Position numbers and translations under genes: made by a program. From the NCBI GenBank assembly GCA_023053545.1, contig JAKZAN010000001.1, forward strand, positions 7,150,565 through 7,214,564: a stretch of DNA of 64,000 nucleotides. The letters run 5' to 3'. This document shows positions 48,215 to 59,890 of this stretch, in pieces. The first letter of the stretch is position 1, and every line of letters starts with the position of its first letter. The DNA is from Lepidurus packardi (Eukaryota > Arthropoda > Branchiopoda > Notostraca > Triopsidae). Under the pieces are notes generated by a model. The model had not been told where the DNA came from. It did not search any database and saw only the letters and a list, made by a program, of their open reading frames with translations.

Positions 48215-49613
48215 GTTTGGCCCCTACTGATAGCAACGTAATGCATGTTTGACGTAGCTCTTCCTAAATTGACAATTACCTGCTCCATTGTTTGTCCTTG
48301 TGCACGGTGAATTGTTTTCGAGCTGTTTGGCCGTAGTGGATACTGGAGTCCTTTCAAATTCAGCTCGGTTGTAGGTGTATCTACAAGTTATTGGAAATAT
48401 TGGCGTCCAGTTAGGGCTGAAGGGTACAATCTTGCTTGTAGAGATGAGAGTACTTTTGACGACACTGTTTTCCTATCGTCATTTCCTTGAACTCAACCCA
48501 AATAGGAGTATAAGCGGCTGACTGTAGAACTAAGCACTCGCAGACTGAGGAAGATTTCAATATTCCTTTGTCTGCAACTGGTAAGTGTAAAGGTAGTTTC
48601 TTATAATGCATTCTGACCCCATTAGCCAAGCCATCATTAACATCAGAGTTCATACTGTATTCGAAAGGCAAATTCTATTGCTATATGTAAATAACGAATG
48701 CAATTGGTATTAGTAATTTTATCCGGCAGTGTGTTTAAAAGACATTTTATATCAACGCCTTTACACCCTCTTACTGGAAGGTCGGTACTGATAATTATTG
48801 CTCTCTCTTGTTTTGCGTTTTCCCATTCCTTTTGGTTGTAGAAATCAATATCATTATTCCGGTAACTGATTCGTTGTACACCAATTGGGAGACGTTGAAG
48901 TGATTCGGCTACGTAGGATAGAAATATCTTCAGGAGTTTGCTTGCCTTCTCGTAACCTGTTTAGGAGTTCCGCGAAGAGAAGGTCGTCTTTTTGACGCAT
49001 GATCTGCTGTAGCTCAAACATTTTAAAGTTGTCTAAACCAAAGATGCTCAGATAAGCAGCGTGCTCCCGTATTCGAATATTTAAAAACAGGCTGAGCTTT
49101 CGTTGGTGGTAGTTGAAAGAGGTCTCCGACACAAACAATACTGATTTACCTCCAAATATCTGCGACGAGCCAAAAATTTCTTTTAAGCGAAAGTCAATGT
49201 AATAAAGCATATTTATTCCTACCATAGAAATTTCGTCTATTATGAAAAGTTCTACATCGCGGAACAGTAAATATAATTCCGAGCGCACTTGAGATTGCAA
49301 ACACAAAAAAAGTATTATTAGCGTCGAACATTCTTCCTATAGGAATATGAAATGTGCTGTGTATCGTTGATCCGCCTACATTAAAAGCGGCTTTGCCAGT
49401 GTAAGCTACAATAACCACTTTCTTTGTATCGGGATTTGAGTTCGGACCTTTGTTAAAATAACGGGTTACACATGCGTCAATCGCTCGAACAACTAAACTT
49501 TTGCCTGTTCCGGCTCCACCGCTAAGGAATCTACAATAATTGCCAGCTTTTGTTTTATGCATGTATAAACAGGATCTAAGACAAATAGTCGTTGTTCTAT
49601 ATTTAAACAACAC
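48215..49613 (-). pseudogene. Helentron PIF1-type helicase domain, frame-broken
   Basis: Walker A is LSGGAGTGKSLVVRAID (near 49530) and Walker B is LFIIDEISMVG (near 49235). VVIVAYTGKAAFNVGGSTIH is motif Ia. FELQQIMRQKDDLLFAELLNRLREG follows motif III; motif V is TIHRAQGQTMEQVIV (about 48300) and motif VI YVAISRG (about 48240). Together these are a complete set of SF1B/PIF1 motifs, but spread over several frames: the 49613-49194 and 49306-48854 frames overlap around the expected QLPP motif, and further shifts lie before motif V. The helicase is therefore not translatable as a single exon. Confidence 0.8.
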
Positions 49614-50583
49614 GCATCATAGAGAAATACTCCTCATCCTCGTATACCATACTTTTCGACTGACGAAGCTGTTTTACCTAAGCTCAGATCATTAGGGTGG
49701 GGGTATTTGGTAAATCTCTTCCTATGTCTGCTTCAGGCATGCAGTTGTACTCAGGGTCGAAAATTTGATTGGAATCAGTTTGCAATTCCTTCAGAGTTTC
49801 TTCGTCTTCCGATTCTGAACCGTTGAAAGTGTTATGATCCACTAACTCGTGTAAAGGTTTGCTCAGTATATCGTCTACCAGCATCACTGCTGGGTTCAAA
49901 AAATTGGCGTTCTTTTTGAATACGGTTGAAAACATCACGCTGGAAAAATGTAGTCTCGTAAGTTTCTTGAGTTTTAAGATCATTGTGATCCCTCCATGGC
50001 CAGTACAAACATGAGTTTACTATGGAAATATTTTTCAGGGTTTGTGTCACAGACGGTAGTTCATGAACCTTAAGATTCGATGTTTTGTTCGTACATTATA
50101 GGACCGAATGTTTCTTCTCTTTTTTGTCATTATCGAAAGACTCTTTATTGTCATCTTCAAGTTCTGATTCGCCAGAGTATTCGGTTTGTTCTATACAATA
50201 ACCATCGTCACCAACAATATTGGAATCATTGTTATGATATTTATTGCGTGTAGTTTGTGACATATTCTGCTAAGCTTGTGTTCTCTAGGTAGTTCGGTCT
50301 CTTCGAATATCTATCTAAAAAATTTTCAGATATAACCATTTTCGTTTTCATCGTCCATTTTCTTAATGACTGGCAAAAGGTTTCGAAAGAATTACTCTAT
50401 CCTCAGGTTGACATGTGGGAACGAACACAACAGCCCTGCTGAATTTTCTTAAAGGCAACCTGAAGAAGTAAAAAAACAGCTTCTTGCACACACACCTCTG
50501 TGGAATTTAAGAATTTGTTGCCCACCACTTCTAACTTTTCTCTAAGCGTAAAATTCTTCCATTCATGTACTTCTTTTACCACG

Positions 50584-51773
50584 TTACGAAGAGTTTCGCC
50601 TCATACCCTTTTGCGATTTGGTCATGTAACTTGCAATATATGAGGCAGCTGCGTAAGCATCAAATACATACTGAATGTCCATATTTGCGTCCCAGAATTC
50701 TAGGAGTAATGGATTAAAAGCATTTACCATACATTCGTTAGGCGCACGTTTCAAGAACAATGTTGTTTTGGTAATACGTGTTCGCAAAGCACCAATATAA
50801 GTTTCTAAATTAAATCCACACTCGCACAAAAAGGAGTCAAAGGTGGCAAATGTTTCACAAGAAAGGTTCATTAATTCCTTAATTTTTTTCCAAGCAAGAC
50901 TATATTTATTTATGTTGTCTTTTGGCTCGTTGGACTCGAAAGGTTTGAGCAACATTGTGTTCGGGACGGGAGGTTTCGGGAAAGCGAAGCGGCATTTCTT
51001 GTTTTTTTTCCCTTTTACTTTACAGGTAAATGTGTGTCTGTGTTTTTGTACTTCAATGGCCTTTTCTGTGTACGGACCAGATAATTGACAAGAAACGTAC
51101 TTGTCTACATACCGGATTAAGGCTTCGTCGAACGACTGTTCATCTTGAAAATCAGCCGCGTAAGGGGTTGGGTTATCACACCAAAACGAACAAATGAATA
51201 TGGGGGGAGCCACGTTGTTGAAATTCCACACGTATTGCATAATCTTTAACTTTGCCAAGTGGTTCGATTGGGTCTCTGAATAACTGTAGAAGTTTGTCCT
51301 ACGCGGTAATTAAAGTATCTTGCACAAGTGACGTTGTCTTTGAGTAAACGACATTTGTCTAACCATGCTAACGATTTAAGTTCAACATCCGTGTACAAGC
51401 GTTTATCAACCGTTTTTCCTAATATTCGCAGGAGGTCAAGCCATCTAGTTTCTGCTGCTGAAAAGCTTAAAAAAAATGCAGGGGGTCCCAGTTGACGAAT
51501 CATGGCAAATAAGTCATGGCATACGCGCTGGAAATAAGGAGGCGATCCACGTACAGATTTTAGGAAATTGAAACCTCCGTCAAACTGCAATGAACGTAAG
51601 ACTTCCGGGTTTTTCAGCATCCGTGCGTTAAAAGAAGTTCCTGGTCTTTTATCCTTAGCCTTTAAAATTCTCGTCCCGAAGCGCATAGTGTCAGCTATCT
51701 TCTTTATTTGTAGTTTCTTAACTTTGAAAAAATATGTTAATTTCCGTCTATTGAGCAACACGACGATCGACAT
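50584..51773 (-). pseudogene. Helentron N-terminal and Rep (HUH nuclease) region
   Basis: Two overlapping frames. 51773-51246 carries the Helitron-like N-terminal domain (GSPPYFQRVCHDLFAMIRQL, PPAFFLSFSAAETRWLDLL). 51258-50584 carries Rep features: QKHRHTFTCKVKGK as the two-histidine metal site, CRFAFPKPP, and near the end YIASYMTKSQKG, matching the two-tyrosine plus lysine catalytic helix of Helitron Rep. They appear to be one protein separated by a single shift near 51250. Rep nicks the donor strand and starts rolling-circle transposition. Confidence 0.78.
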
Positions 51774-51927
51774 GTTGTAACTCAGCTTTGGGCAAAGAGA
51801 ACTGTAAGAAACCGGTCGAGATCGAAAATGACCATTTGTATATTGATCGTTAGGATTGAGACAGTAAGCTGGTCTTGCAAAGCCACAAAAGATGTGAGGG
51901 AAGGCAAGTTCTTCGCAGTCCTTATCG

Positions 51928-52200
51928 CTAAGTTATACCCAATGGTCGCTTGTTTTCTCCAGGTGCTATAATATGAATAACGTCGTCACCTTCCCCATGT
52001 AAAAAATTTTCGTTCAATAATATAGTATCCATATTGACTCTAGCAATATCTTCAGAAATTTCTGTGTCACTACTATCACTGTGTGGCTTTGTTTTTGGAA
52101 ATATAATAGAGTCCATTGATTCTGGATCTGATGCACCATCAGTGATGACGCTTTCTTCAACACACACTTCCGGAACATCTTCCTCTGTACAAATTGCCAA
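51928..52200 (-). pseudogene. Helentron polyprotein linker segment
   Basis: Acidic stretch (EEDVPEVCVEESVITDG, SDTEISEDIARV) ending IIAPGENKRPLGIT. Past its stop the next frame reads DKDCEELAFPHIFCGFARP, the 'FP..F' block that precedes the Helitron N-terminal domain in related elements. It is unusual only for its acidity. Confidence 0.5.
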
Positions 52201-53663
52201 TTCTCTGCAAATGAGATATTATGTTCAATAAATAATGGGACGTGTGACTAGCAGTTTAGCTGCGTTACGCACCAAGTTAGGACGAAACAGTTTCTACAAA
52301 CTCTGGTCGAGTATAAGTTAACTTTCTTTTCAAGGCCACTTTTATTGTTTCAAAATCTCTAAATTTTCGCGGTTAATTCTGTAATGGTTTCATCAATATC
52401 ATGTGGAATATTTACGACATTTCCTTTCAATTTTGACTGACCTCCTTGTCGCTGTGGTTGTAATCTTAAGAACATGAGACGAGGGGATATCAATCTTCGT
52501 TCCATAGGGTTTAAAATCTTCAAGAACTTTAGGCAATTCTGGGGAAGCCAACTTTATTTAGTTTTGACATTGGAGGAATTTTACCCTTCTGCAGATATCT
52601 GAAACCCACGTTATGCACACGAATTCGGTGTGTATGGCTCGGAAAACACGAAACAAATAACTGGCTTGCGCAAGATATGTCATTATCGTTAAGTTCATCG
52701 ATGGCTGGTTTGCAGTTTTTTGGCAGGAAACAATGAACGCTTAAAAAAAAGTTGGGAACAACTTCCGCATATAAAATCTGGTCCTTGACTCAGTAAAGTT
52801 TTCTCTCTTTTCAAAGCTATATCAACACACGTATCTGAAGAATTTTCATTGCTCATAGAAAATTAAAGGCAGTGTACTCTGTGTTTATATCTATATTCAC
52901 TTGTTTTTTCTTCGTGACGGTTCCCAGCAGAAGCGTTAATACGCGTTGTCTTAATTTCCGTTTTCATACAAACCAATTCTGGATCTTCATTATGCATATA
53001 AGGACACATTACTATGCTGGATTTATGACTAATACATACGTTATTGAAGTCCATAATGCATTCGAAGACACCAAGAGGGCGTCATTGTCCTTTTAAGCAA
53101 CGTGTTGTTTCTAAGGTAAAGCAGTAAATACTGAAGTGATGTAAGTCATTCAACCCAATAAAACATTCTTTCAGTAACATTAGGCAGAGCAAAAGTAGTA
53201 ATATTTTTGATCTGTGCACAACGATCCCAATAACGCACAATGCACGCTACAGCTCCGTTTTTGCATTATTATGACTAGTGAAAAGGTTAATAGTGTCATT
53301 TTCTGTTTTAAAGATACCAATACAGTAATTTCTTGTATTCAACGACGAAGTAACTACCCTCTCGCGAAGGCTAAACTGAAGTACGTACTAAATTGTGAAG
53401 GTAAAACTTTTGTACACAAAATTCGTGAAAAACACGTGAACGAAAGTCCCATATCTGGGAAAGAAAACTTACTAGGTATCTTTGTAAGTGATATTTGAGA
53501 CTTGTAATCTGCGTACAAGTTATATAACGGTCATTCCAATTTTACGTATATGTCGAATCATCTCAAAGTTAGTATAGTCAATTTGAAGTAGCCCTCTAAA
53601 AAATAGCACAACGTAACGCCAAAAATACCAACAGTGAAAGCTACTGATTGACCACATTTGCGA

Positions 53664-54743
53664 TCAATGTAAAAGTTGTCTGCGATTTTCTATACCCTTA
53701 CATAAAACAGAATGCCGAACTAAATGGCTACGATTTGAAAGCTGTAAGCCACATTCAGGACATTCAAAACTCGTAATACTGGTGGATAATAAGTTTTGAC
53801 AACTAAGCTTGTGTTTATGAAGCAGGGCTCGATTAACGATAGATTCACCACAACCTAGGCATTGCACTTCCTGGCTATTAGACGAAGAGTTACTGGTTAT
53901 ATTAGTATGGTCCTTAAGTAATGTTACGACTTTCGGAGAATGAGGATTTCGGATATCGTTCTGTAAGTCAGCTACTTTTGTCCCTAACTTTTTGAATGAA
54001 GTTCTCCTTACTTAGAGTATCTGTTTGACAATGTTTCCCACTGTCATTTGCAGGTTTTAAGCATATATTCGTAGTCTGTTGAGAAAAAAGGGAGACATAT
54101 TTTGAAATGTCTTTGTAAATTCGAAGAACGAGTAAAAAATCCTATAGCAGTTCTCACATACAAATTCTTTTCGCTCCTGTTCACTAATTTCTAAAATGTT
54201 ACTCGGAAGATCATACACTAAAGTTGCAGTATTCCTTATTTCTTACATTAGCCGCATGGTGCTGTACTTTCCTTATCCACATGAACAACTCCGATTTGTC
54301 TGTCAAATCCTGACTTAGGCGAAAAATGTGTTAGTTGTGCAAAACGAGGAATGTCGATTTAATCCACGGCGCGTAGAAAATGTTCGCAGGCAATTCCCAC
54401 AAGTATTTTCATTCTTTTGTGACGTTTCACTGCCACTAAGTCTCTCCTCAATAGTCTTGGCCTTACTGATCTGTAAGTCTTCATTTCCTTCACACTTTAT
54501 ATTCTTAGGAGCGTGCTTACTGTAATAACTAAATGCTGAATCGTGAGTAGTTACCGTTGTCTTATTCTCTTTTGGCAAATCTGCATTCACTTTGTGGTAT
54601 GTCATCACATTTAACAGCAATGTAGGCTGACAGCTGTCATCTAGATGTTGTACCTTTTTATTGTTTAACGTTAATAATATCTTTCGGGAAGCAAGGTCAG
54701 CATTCCTTTTATAGGTTTCTTTGCTAGCATTTGAACCAGTCAA
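53664..54743 (-). pseudogene. Helentron C2H2 zinc-finger region
   Basis: Three finger-like motifs: CGNCLRTFSTRRGLNRHSSFC (near 54340, last ligand Cys), CLGCGESIVNRALLHKHKLSC and CPECGLQLSNRSHLVRHSVLC (53867-53680). They are the C2HC variant, commonly found between the N-terminal protease-like domain and Rep in large Helitron proteins, where DNA binding is presumed. The frames between them are not continuous. Confidence 0.6.
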
Positions 54744-55099
54744 ATCAATTTACTACTGGTACTTCGTTTCCATGTATAAGCGGAAAAGATTTCAACTTTT
54801 GCTTCATTTCAGTCGCGATGGTAAGGTCTTCTCCACAAAATGAATTTTGACAATCGTTCTTTTCTGATTTCAAATTTTTCGTATTATTCATTTTCGATTT
54901 TTTCGGTTTCTCTGATGTCTTTTTATCAACATCAGCAGGAAGGCACATATTAGTAGCATAGCTAGCAGTTATATTACCGATAGTTACAGCCCGTGTTAGC
55001 CTTTCATTGCATATACCACGACTACAGCCTACCTACAGTTTGTACAAGTGTATTCAGACGTGCATTTCCCTAATTCTTTGCAACAAACTGGCACAATGT

Positions 55100-55640
55100 C
55101 ATACTGCGGATTACCATGCGATAACACCGAACCAATACATGTTCCGTAGGTACCCAATTAATTCATGGAATTCTAGTTCTAGCAGGACAGCAGTACCCAT
55201 ACTATCAGGTTTACCAGAGGCATCTCGTGCATGCGAATCAAAAAGAAAGTATTTTCCATTGCGCTCCATAATGCTTGTACAATGTGAGCAACTAATAAAA
55301 AGCACACCAGCACAGCTATGTGCAGCTCTTACGGAATCTTCCAAAGTGGTAGCATATGGATGAGTTTCCCGTGGACATATAAAACCAAACGCATCTTGCC
55401 CATGCAGAACGTCTCTAATATACCAAATTCTTTAAAATCCAAGTATCCCGGTAGTTCGGCAGAAAAAAAATACCTCTCACGGGTGCTCGTAAGTTCGGTA
55501 TAATTTCATCTCCCATCGTCATTATATCACACATGTTTTTTTCAATCCACTCGTTAGGAGGAACCAAATAACTCCATGCAATAGATACAAAAGCCATCGG
55601 TGTGCACTGAGCACCACGACTAGAAGCAGAAAAAACATGC
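55100..55640 (-). pseudogene. Helentron cysteine-protease-like domain (OTU/C76-type fold)
   Basis: On the minus strand RGAQCTPMAFVSIAW (Cys near 55606), then WIEKNMCDIMTMGDEIIP, then HSCAGVLFISCSHCTSIMER, YFLFDSHARDASG (His and Asp context) and GTAVLLELEFHELIGYL. The GxQC start, the LFDSH block and the GTAVLL-F-YL tail match papain-fold proteases found in large transposons; the nearest named families are OTU and the C76 tegument-type group. The two halves are in different frames. Its role in Helentrons is unknown. Copy 1 keeps only the first ~20 codons before its deletion junction. Confidence 0.55.
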
Positions 55641-55879
55641 GCAAATTGCGAATACGGGCGCTCTTACAGATCAACCTCATGCTTTAATTACCAGAAAAAA
55701 CGAGCAGATGTATTATTAATTAACTGTGTAAAAGAAAGCAACCGTATAGTGAAATGTAAATAAATATTTTCAACCACGAATTACCTATCAATCGTGAAAA
55801 ATCCAACAATCTCAATAAACAACGGAATCCAGCAATTATCCAAATCTCCAACAAATAAATCGTCCGAATTCCAAAACTT

Positions 55880-56330
55880 CTAGTACATAAAATAGAAGTA
55901 ATCAGCTCACGAAGGTAACAGGAAGTGCTGAAACATATGAAACTGTTATTCATTGAACATTACCTGATACTCCTAAAAATTCCAAAAGATAACCAGCCGG
56001 AATAATTATTCAGAAATTATCCACTTATCATACGGAAAGAATCGGTCTAATGACAATGCAAACAATGAGTTCAGTTCGCAAAGGCACTGCAAACAGTACA
56101 GTACATAATATAAAAGTAATCAGCTCACGAACGGTAACAGGAAGTGCTGAAACATATAAAATTGTTATCATTGAATATTACCTGATACTCCAAAAAATTC
56201 AAGCCGGAATAATGATTCAGAAATTATCCAGTTACCATACGGGGAAGAATCGTCTAATGACAATGCAAACAATGAGTTCAGTTCGTTCAGTTCAGTACTG
56301 CAAACAGTACAAAACAAGAAACAAGTCTAA
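55880..56330. repeat. ~200-bp tandem duplication near the 5' end of Helentron copy 2
   Basis: Two direct, slightly diverged units (about 55890-56080 and about 56100-56290) share GAAACATAT, ATTACCTGATACTCC and TCTAATGACAATGCAAACAA blocks. Copy 1 has a single unit (about 22985-23190), so this is a copy-specific change. Confidence 0.6.
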
Positions 56331-57003
56331 TTAACATTGCAGTCACAAAAATTAGAGCAGGTGACTGCCGGATCGAGAGAAAACAAAAAACAAGAATTTT
56401 TCCAAATATCCAAGCAAGAAAATCAATCGTCCAAACAGGAAAAATGTCTACCCCGTTAGATATAAGATAAGAAGAAATCAGTCCACAAAACTAACGTAAG
56501 TGCTGACATAAGAAGAAATCAGTTCACAAAAACTAACGTAAGTGCTGACATAAGAAATATCAGCATAGAAAGCTACCAATAAAAACAGAATACAATTTTA
56601 GCAATTGATCTTATTTTTACCTATGAGTCCTCAAAATTCAAACTCTGCACGATATAGTAAGCTTTTGTCACAGCTAATAACAAACGTTTACCAACGTTGA
56701 TTCTGCTACCCTGTCCTATTGATCCTACAGACGTGACGTCACAAGCCCAAAAACTATCACGTGCTGGTACGTTCTAACCCGTTTTGTGATCCAATTTGCC
56801 CACTTCTGAGAATCTCATGAAAGGAGCACGAACGACCTGGCCGATGGCAAATATGTCCTTATCTCTCCACCCACCAAACCCACCCCAAAATAACACAGGG
56901 GTCAGCCCTTATCGGAAAAACCCGAGCCAAGCTCAGCAACCCACCCTCCCACTGGCAAGGCTAAAGTCTGGACGATATATTAAGCTGTTGTCACAGCTAA
57001 AAA

Positions 57004-58055
57004 CGCAAGTGAGCACATGCCATGTGATCCTAAGTACTGAAAACTGAAATGCAAACGATCATATGAATAAACCGCCAATGAGCATAACGGAATCATCGAA
57101 CGAAACTAGGGGGGTGAAAATTTTTTTTAATTTGTATTGTGAAATGTTATATATGTAATTTAAAAACCTTACACACAATAGATATCCAGGAGTCGAGCTT
57201 AAACAAGAGTGGGTTTTACACTTCTCTTCCATTATCTATCTTGTGTCGAAACCAAACCGAGTTTGCAAAAGGAGCAAATAGGTCATACAAAATTCAGAAT
57301 TTGAGGAGTGTATTTGCAAATTTCAAGGGGATAACAAAACTCGGGCGGTATACGGTATACTTTTTGAACACTATTACATTCGAGAAGTAAAATGGTTAAA
57401 ATGCTAAATTAGCTAATCTATGTTAAGTAATATAGAAATCATTTGAAAATCTTGTCTGAATTAAAGTTAAAACTAAGATTAATTAAATCTAAGATTAAAT
57501 CTGATTAAACTAAGATTATTTTTCGTAAGTTCGATTATTTAGATACTGGCATCGTTTATTTCTAATTTGATACACCCATCATTTCTCCTTTTCGTAATGA
57601 ATACTATTCGGCCATTGCACCGCTTTCGTGTACCGACAGTTTTACTCGAAGACAAGACAAGGTTAACAAAGGGAATTCCGATATTGACCATCCTATTCTT
57701 TTAGCCTATAGGCACATTTATTTTACTTCAATACAGTGTTACAAATCAAGCGTGTTGGGAAACACAGAGCACCTAGGATGATTTGAGCTTACTTCCGATT
57801 TACAACCCTGTCATTTCGAAACCCGGCAGGGTTTTATTTTTGGCTACTTCGTTTCGCAAATTCTAATTCGCGTTTTTACGCCTTTTGTTTAGCAAGCTGC
57901 CAGACTTTGCTTTTCGCGTGTCAATGTTTAAAATCGCGTCTTTCGACCAACCCGTGTGAATCTTGTCTTGAGCTGCATGCATACGATATAAACAATAACA
58001 AACAAAATTGAATAAATTCAGAAAAGGTAGAATAATCAAATCCGAAAGTGCCAGC
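57004..58055. other. Intergenic, nothing recognised
   Basis: AT-rich stretch between the Helentron 5' end and the RRP36-like gene, with a short ATTAAATCTAAG repeat near 57475-57515. No coding similarity was seen. Confidence 0.5.
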
Positions 58056-58407
58056 AATGGATGTAGATATTTCGGACTCAGAAGATTACGAGGAGGACCA
58101 AGATATTGGACAGGAGGAAGAGACAGGGTAGTGAAGATGATATTCCAGCCACCATGCCCATGCTGAAAGCGTTCGATGCGAAGTTCCAGCAGAAGCTAAA
58201 ATGCGACGACTGAGGCTTCAGAGTCACCCAGAGCCAACAGCGACGACGAAAGAGTTGAGCAAAATACTGCAGTATTTTGTCAGGGGCGTAACAACAATAT
58301 GTTTTCTCCCTCCGTTTGCAGACTGAAATCCGGAAAGAGCTTCTCAACTTTGTCCTTTGAAGAACTACAGAAAGTTAAACAGAGAATTGGCTGCAAGAAA
58401 TATCAGG
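58056..58407 (+). CDS. RRP36: RRP36-like rRNA-processing protein, 5' part (cut by gap)
   Basis: RRP36 is a nucleolar factor needed for early cleavages in 18S rRNA maturation. The exon 58322-58407 encodes KSGKSFSTLSFEELQKVKQR then IGCKKYQ, which matches the 'MSFEELLELQSQVGTKTYKQ' core of RRP36. Upstream, ATG at 58056 begins an acidic N terminus (MDVDISDSEDYEEDQDIGQE), also usual for the family. How the acidic segment joins exon 58322 is not settled: the frame hits a stop at about 58128 unless a splice or shift occurs. The rest of the gene is missing in the gap; the sequence after the gap belongs to something else. Confidence 0.6.
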
Positions 58408-58507
58408 NNNNNNNNNNNNNNNNNNNNNNNNNNNNNNNNNNNNNNNNNNNNNNNNNNNNNNNNNNNNNNNNNNNNNNNNNNNNNNNNNNNNNNNNNNNNN
58501 NNNNNNN
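58408..58507. other. Assembly gap (100 N)
   Basis: Exactly 100 N. It interrupts the RRP36-like gene on the left and opens in the middle of a ligase exon on the right. Confidence 0.99.
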
Positions 58508-59890
58508 ACCGTCGAAGTCCCCCTTAATTCATATCGCAGCATGGTAACTAAAAGGCATTACTAGTACGGTTTCATCTAAACTACCAAGTAAATTTACCAG
58601 CGCTTAATTATACTACATTAATAAATAGTTTATCATGACTTTCAGACGCAGTAGCAGCGCGTTGCAATACTTGCCAGGCCAGAATCATTTGCTATGACCT
58701 AAAGAGAGCTGCCAATGCTCTACTTGCAAAGGATATGTGCTGTACAGTCTAGGAAATTTAGGTAATTGGCGGGAAATTTGAAGGATGTGTATCCTTGGAT
58801 CAACTTCAATGTGACACATCGGAAGCACAAACGGGTACGAAAAGCTATAATCGTTTTTCCTTTTACGAAATTGTATTCCTGGATTAAGAAACTGTCGTTA
58901 CGGACCGCGAGCACAATCCTGACGACGTTTTCTGGTACCCTTCTTCAGCGGAACAATTGGATTACCAAAGGCATTACGCACACTCACAAGACGTTATTTT
59001 CCATGATACCATGGGAAGGTGATCTCTTAAAACTAGTTCCGAGTATCTCTTAGGACAAGTATTTATTTTCTGGAGCAGTTCACGTGAGATGCATGTGCCC
59101 TTTAAAAGGAGCGCATCTATTTATGAGTGAAATTACGTACATGGTAGGACTGGTTTCGGCATTCCATAGTATGGCCACAGCCAGACAATCTATTAAATTT
59201 TTCGAATATCCCGATATTTCATTAGGGAAAGCTATAGCTGATATTAAGATTCTGTAACTTTTCTTTGACACATTTAAAGGAAAACCTTAACTCGGGTAGC
59301 CTCATACGGTACGGGACAAAACTCCGTAACTGTCATGGCTGATACGCAATTCAGAAATTCAACGGTACGATTTGAGCAGCATAGAAGGTTTATTCATAGG
59401 AGGGTCAACTTGAAATATGGACGATGAAGCTGCGATCTTCACCGTGTTTCCCAATTTGAAATACTTCAACACTGTAGATTGAAAACGACTTCAGAAAGAT
59501 TATTTTAAATAATACGACCTTTCCGCTGAGTTTCAACAGAGTTATGGAATGACCAAAGTTGGCTGTATATATTCCACTCATCTACGGAAAAGCACTTCCG
59601 AGAAGGCGATTCAAGGTTAATTCTACTTTATATTCAGAACAGTAAATTCTATAGCTTACTTACATGGGGCCAAGGACCATCTTTTCTAGTATTGGTCAAT
59701 TATTAGTCCAATTTTGCTTAATCACCTTAACTATAATCTTATTTGATTACCAGAAGAAAAACATTTCTACGTCTGGCTGGTTGTTTCCCGGAGCGTCTTT
59801 AAAGGTAACTGAAAAATGTCTCATAAGCTGGGACCTTCACCACATCCCATTTAAGGTGCTCGATGCCCTAATTGGGGAAGTCTGAGTAGT
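58508..59890 (+). pseudogene. Decayed 4CL/luciferase-like ligase copy C, second part
   Basis: Begins CGTCGAAGTCCCCCTTAATT, continuing the exon that stops at 22159 (CGTCGAAGTCCCCT). It then matches the intact gene in order: the rest of exon 2, exon 3 (about 58645-58840), exon 4 with the SGTTGLPKG-equivalent region (about 58895-59020), exon 5 (about 59075-59180), exon 6 (about 59340-59475), exon 7 (about 59533-59590), exon 9 (about 59755-59805) and the start of exon 10 (about 59845-59885). Frameshifts and stops are frequent and the AMP-binding motif is damaged. Confidence 0.75.

Larger units (their letters stand above)
37084..57003 (-). mobile_element. Helentron copy 2, long form with decayed Rep-helicase-endonuclease gene
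   Basis: About 19.9 kb on the minus strand. The 5' end is at about 57003 and the 3' end at about 37084; both are shared base for base with copy 1. In order it carries a Cys-protease-like domain, C2H2 fingers, Helitron N-terminal and Rep region, PIF1-type helicase, a C-terminal endonuclease of the EEP fold, splice-bounded repeat units, two promoter modules and an RPA-like gene. The endonuclease fused after the helicase and the separate RPA gene are the hallmarks of Helentrons (Helitron2). The long gene is split into many frames, so it appears dead unless rescued by splicing; the RPA gene is intact. Several MITEs are nested in it. Confidence 0.87.

Noticed and set aside
58260-58277. 18-bp palindrome AAAATACTGCAGTATTTT
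   Set aside because: Short AT-rich palindrome without any context suggesting a site or element end.
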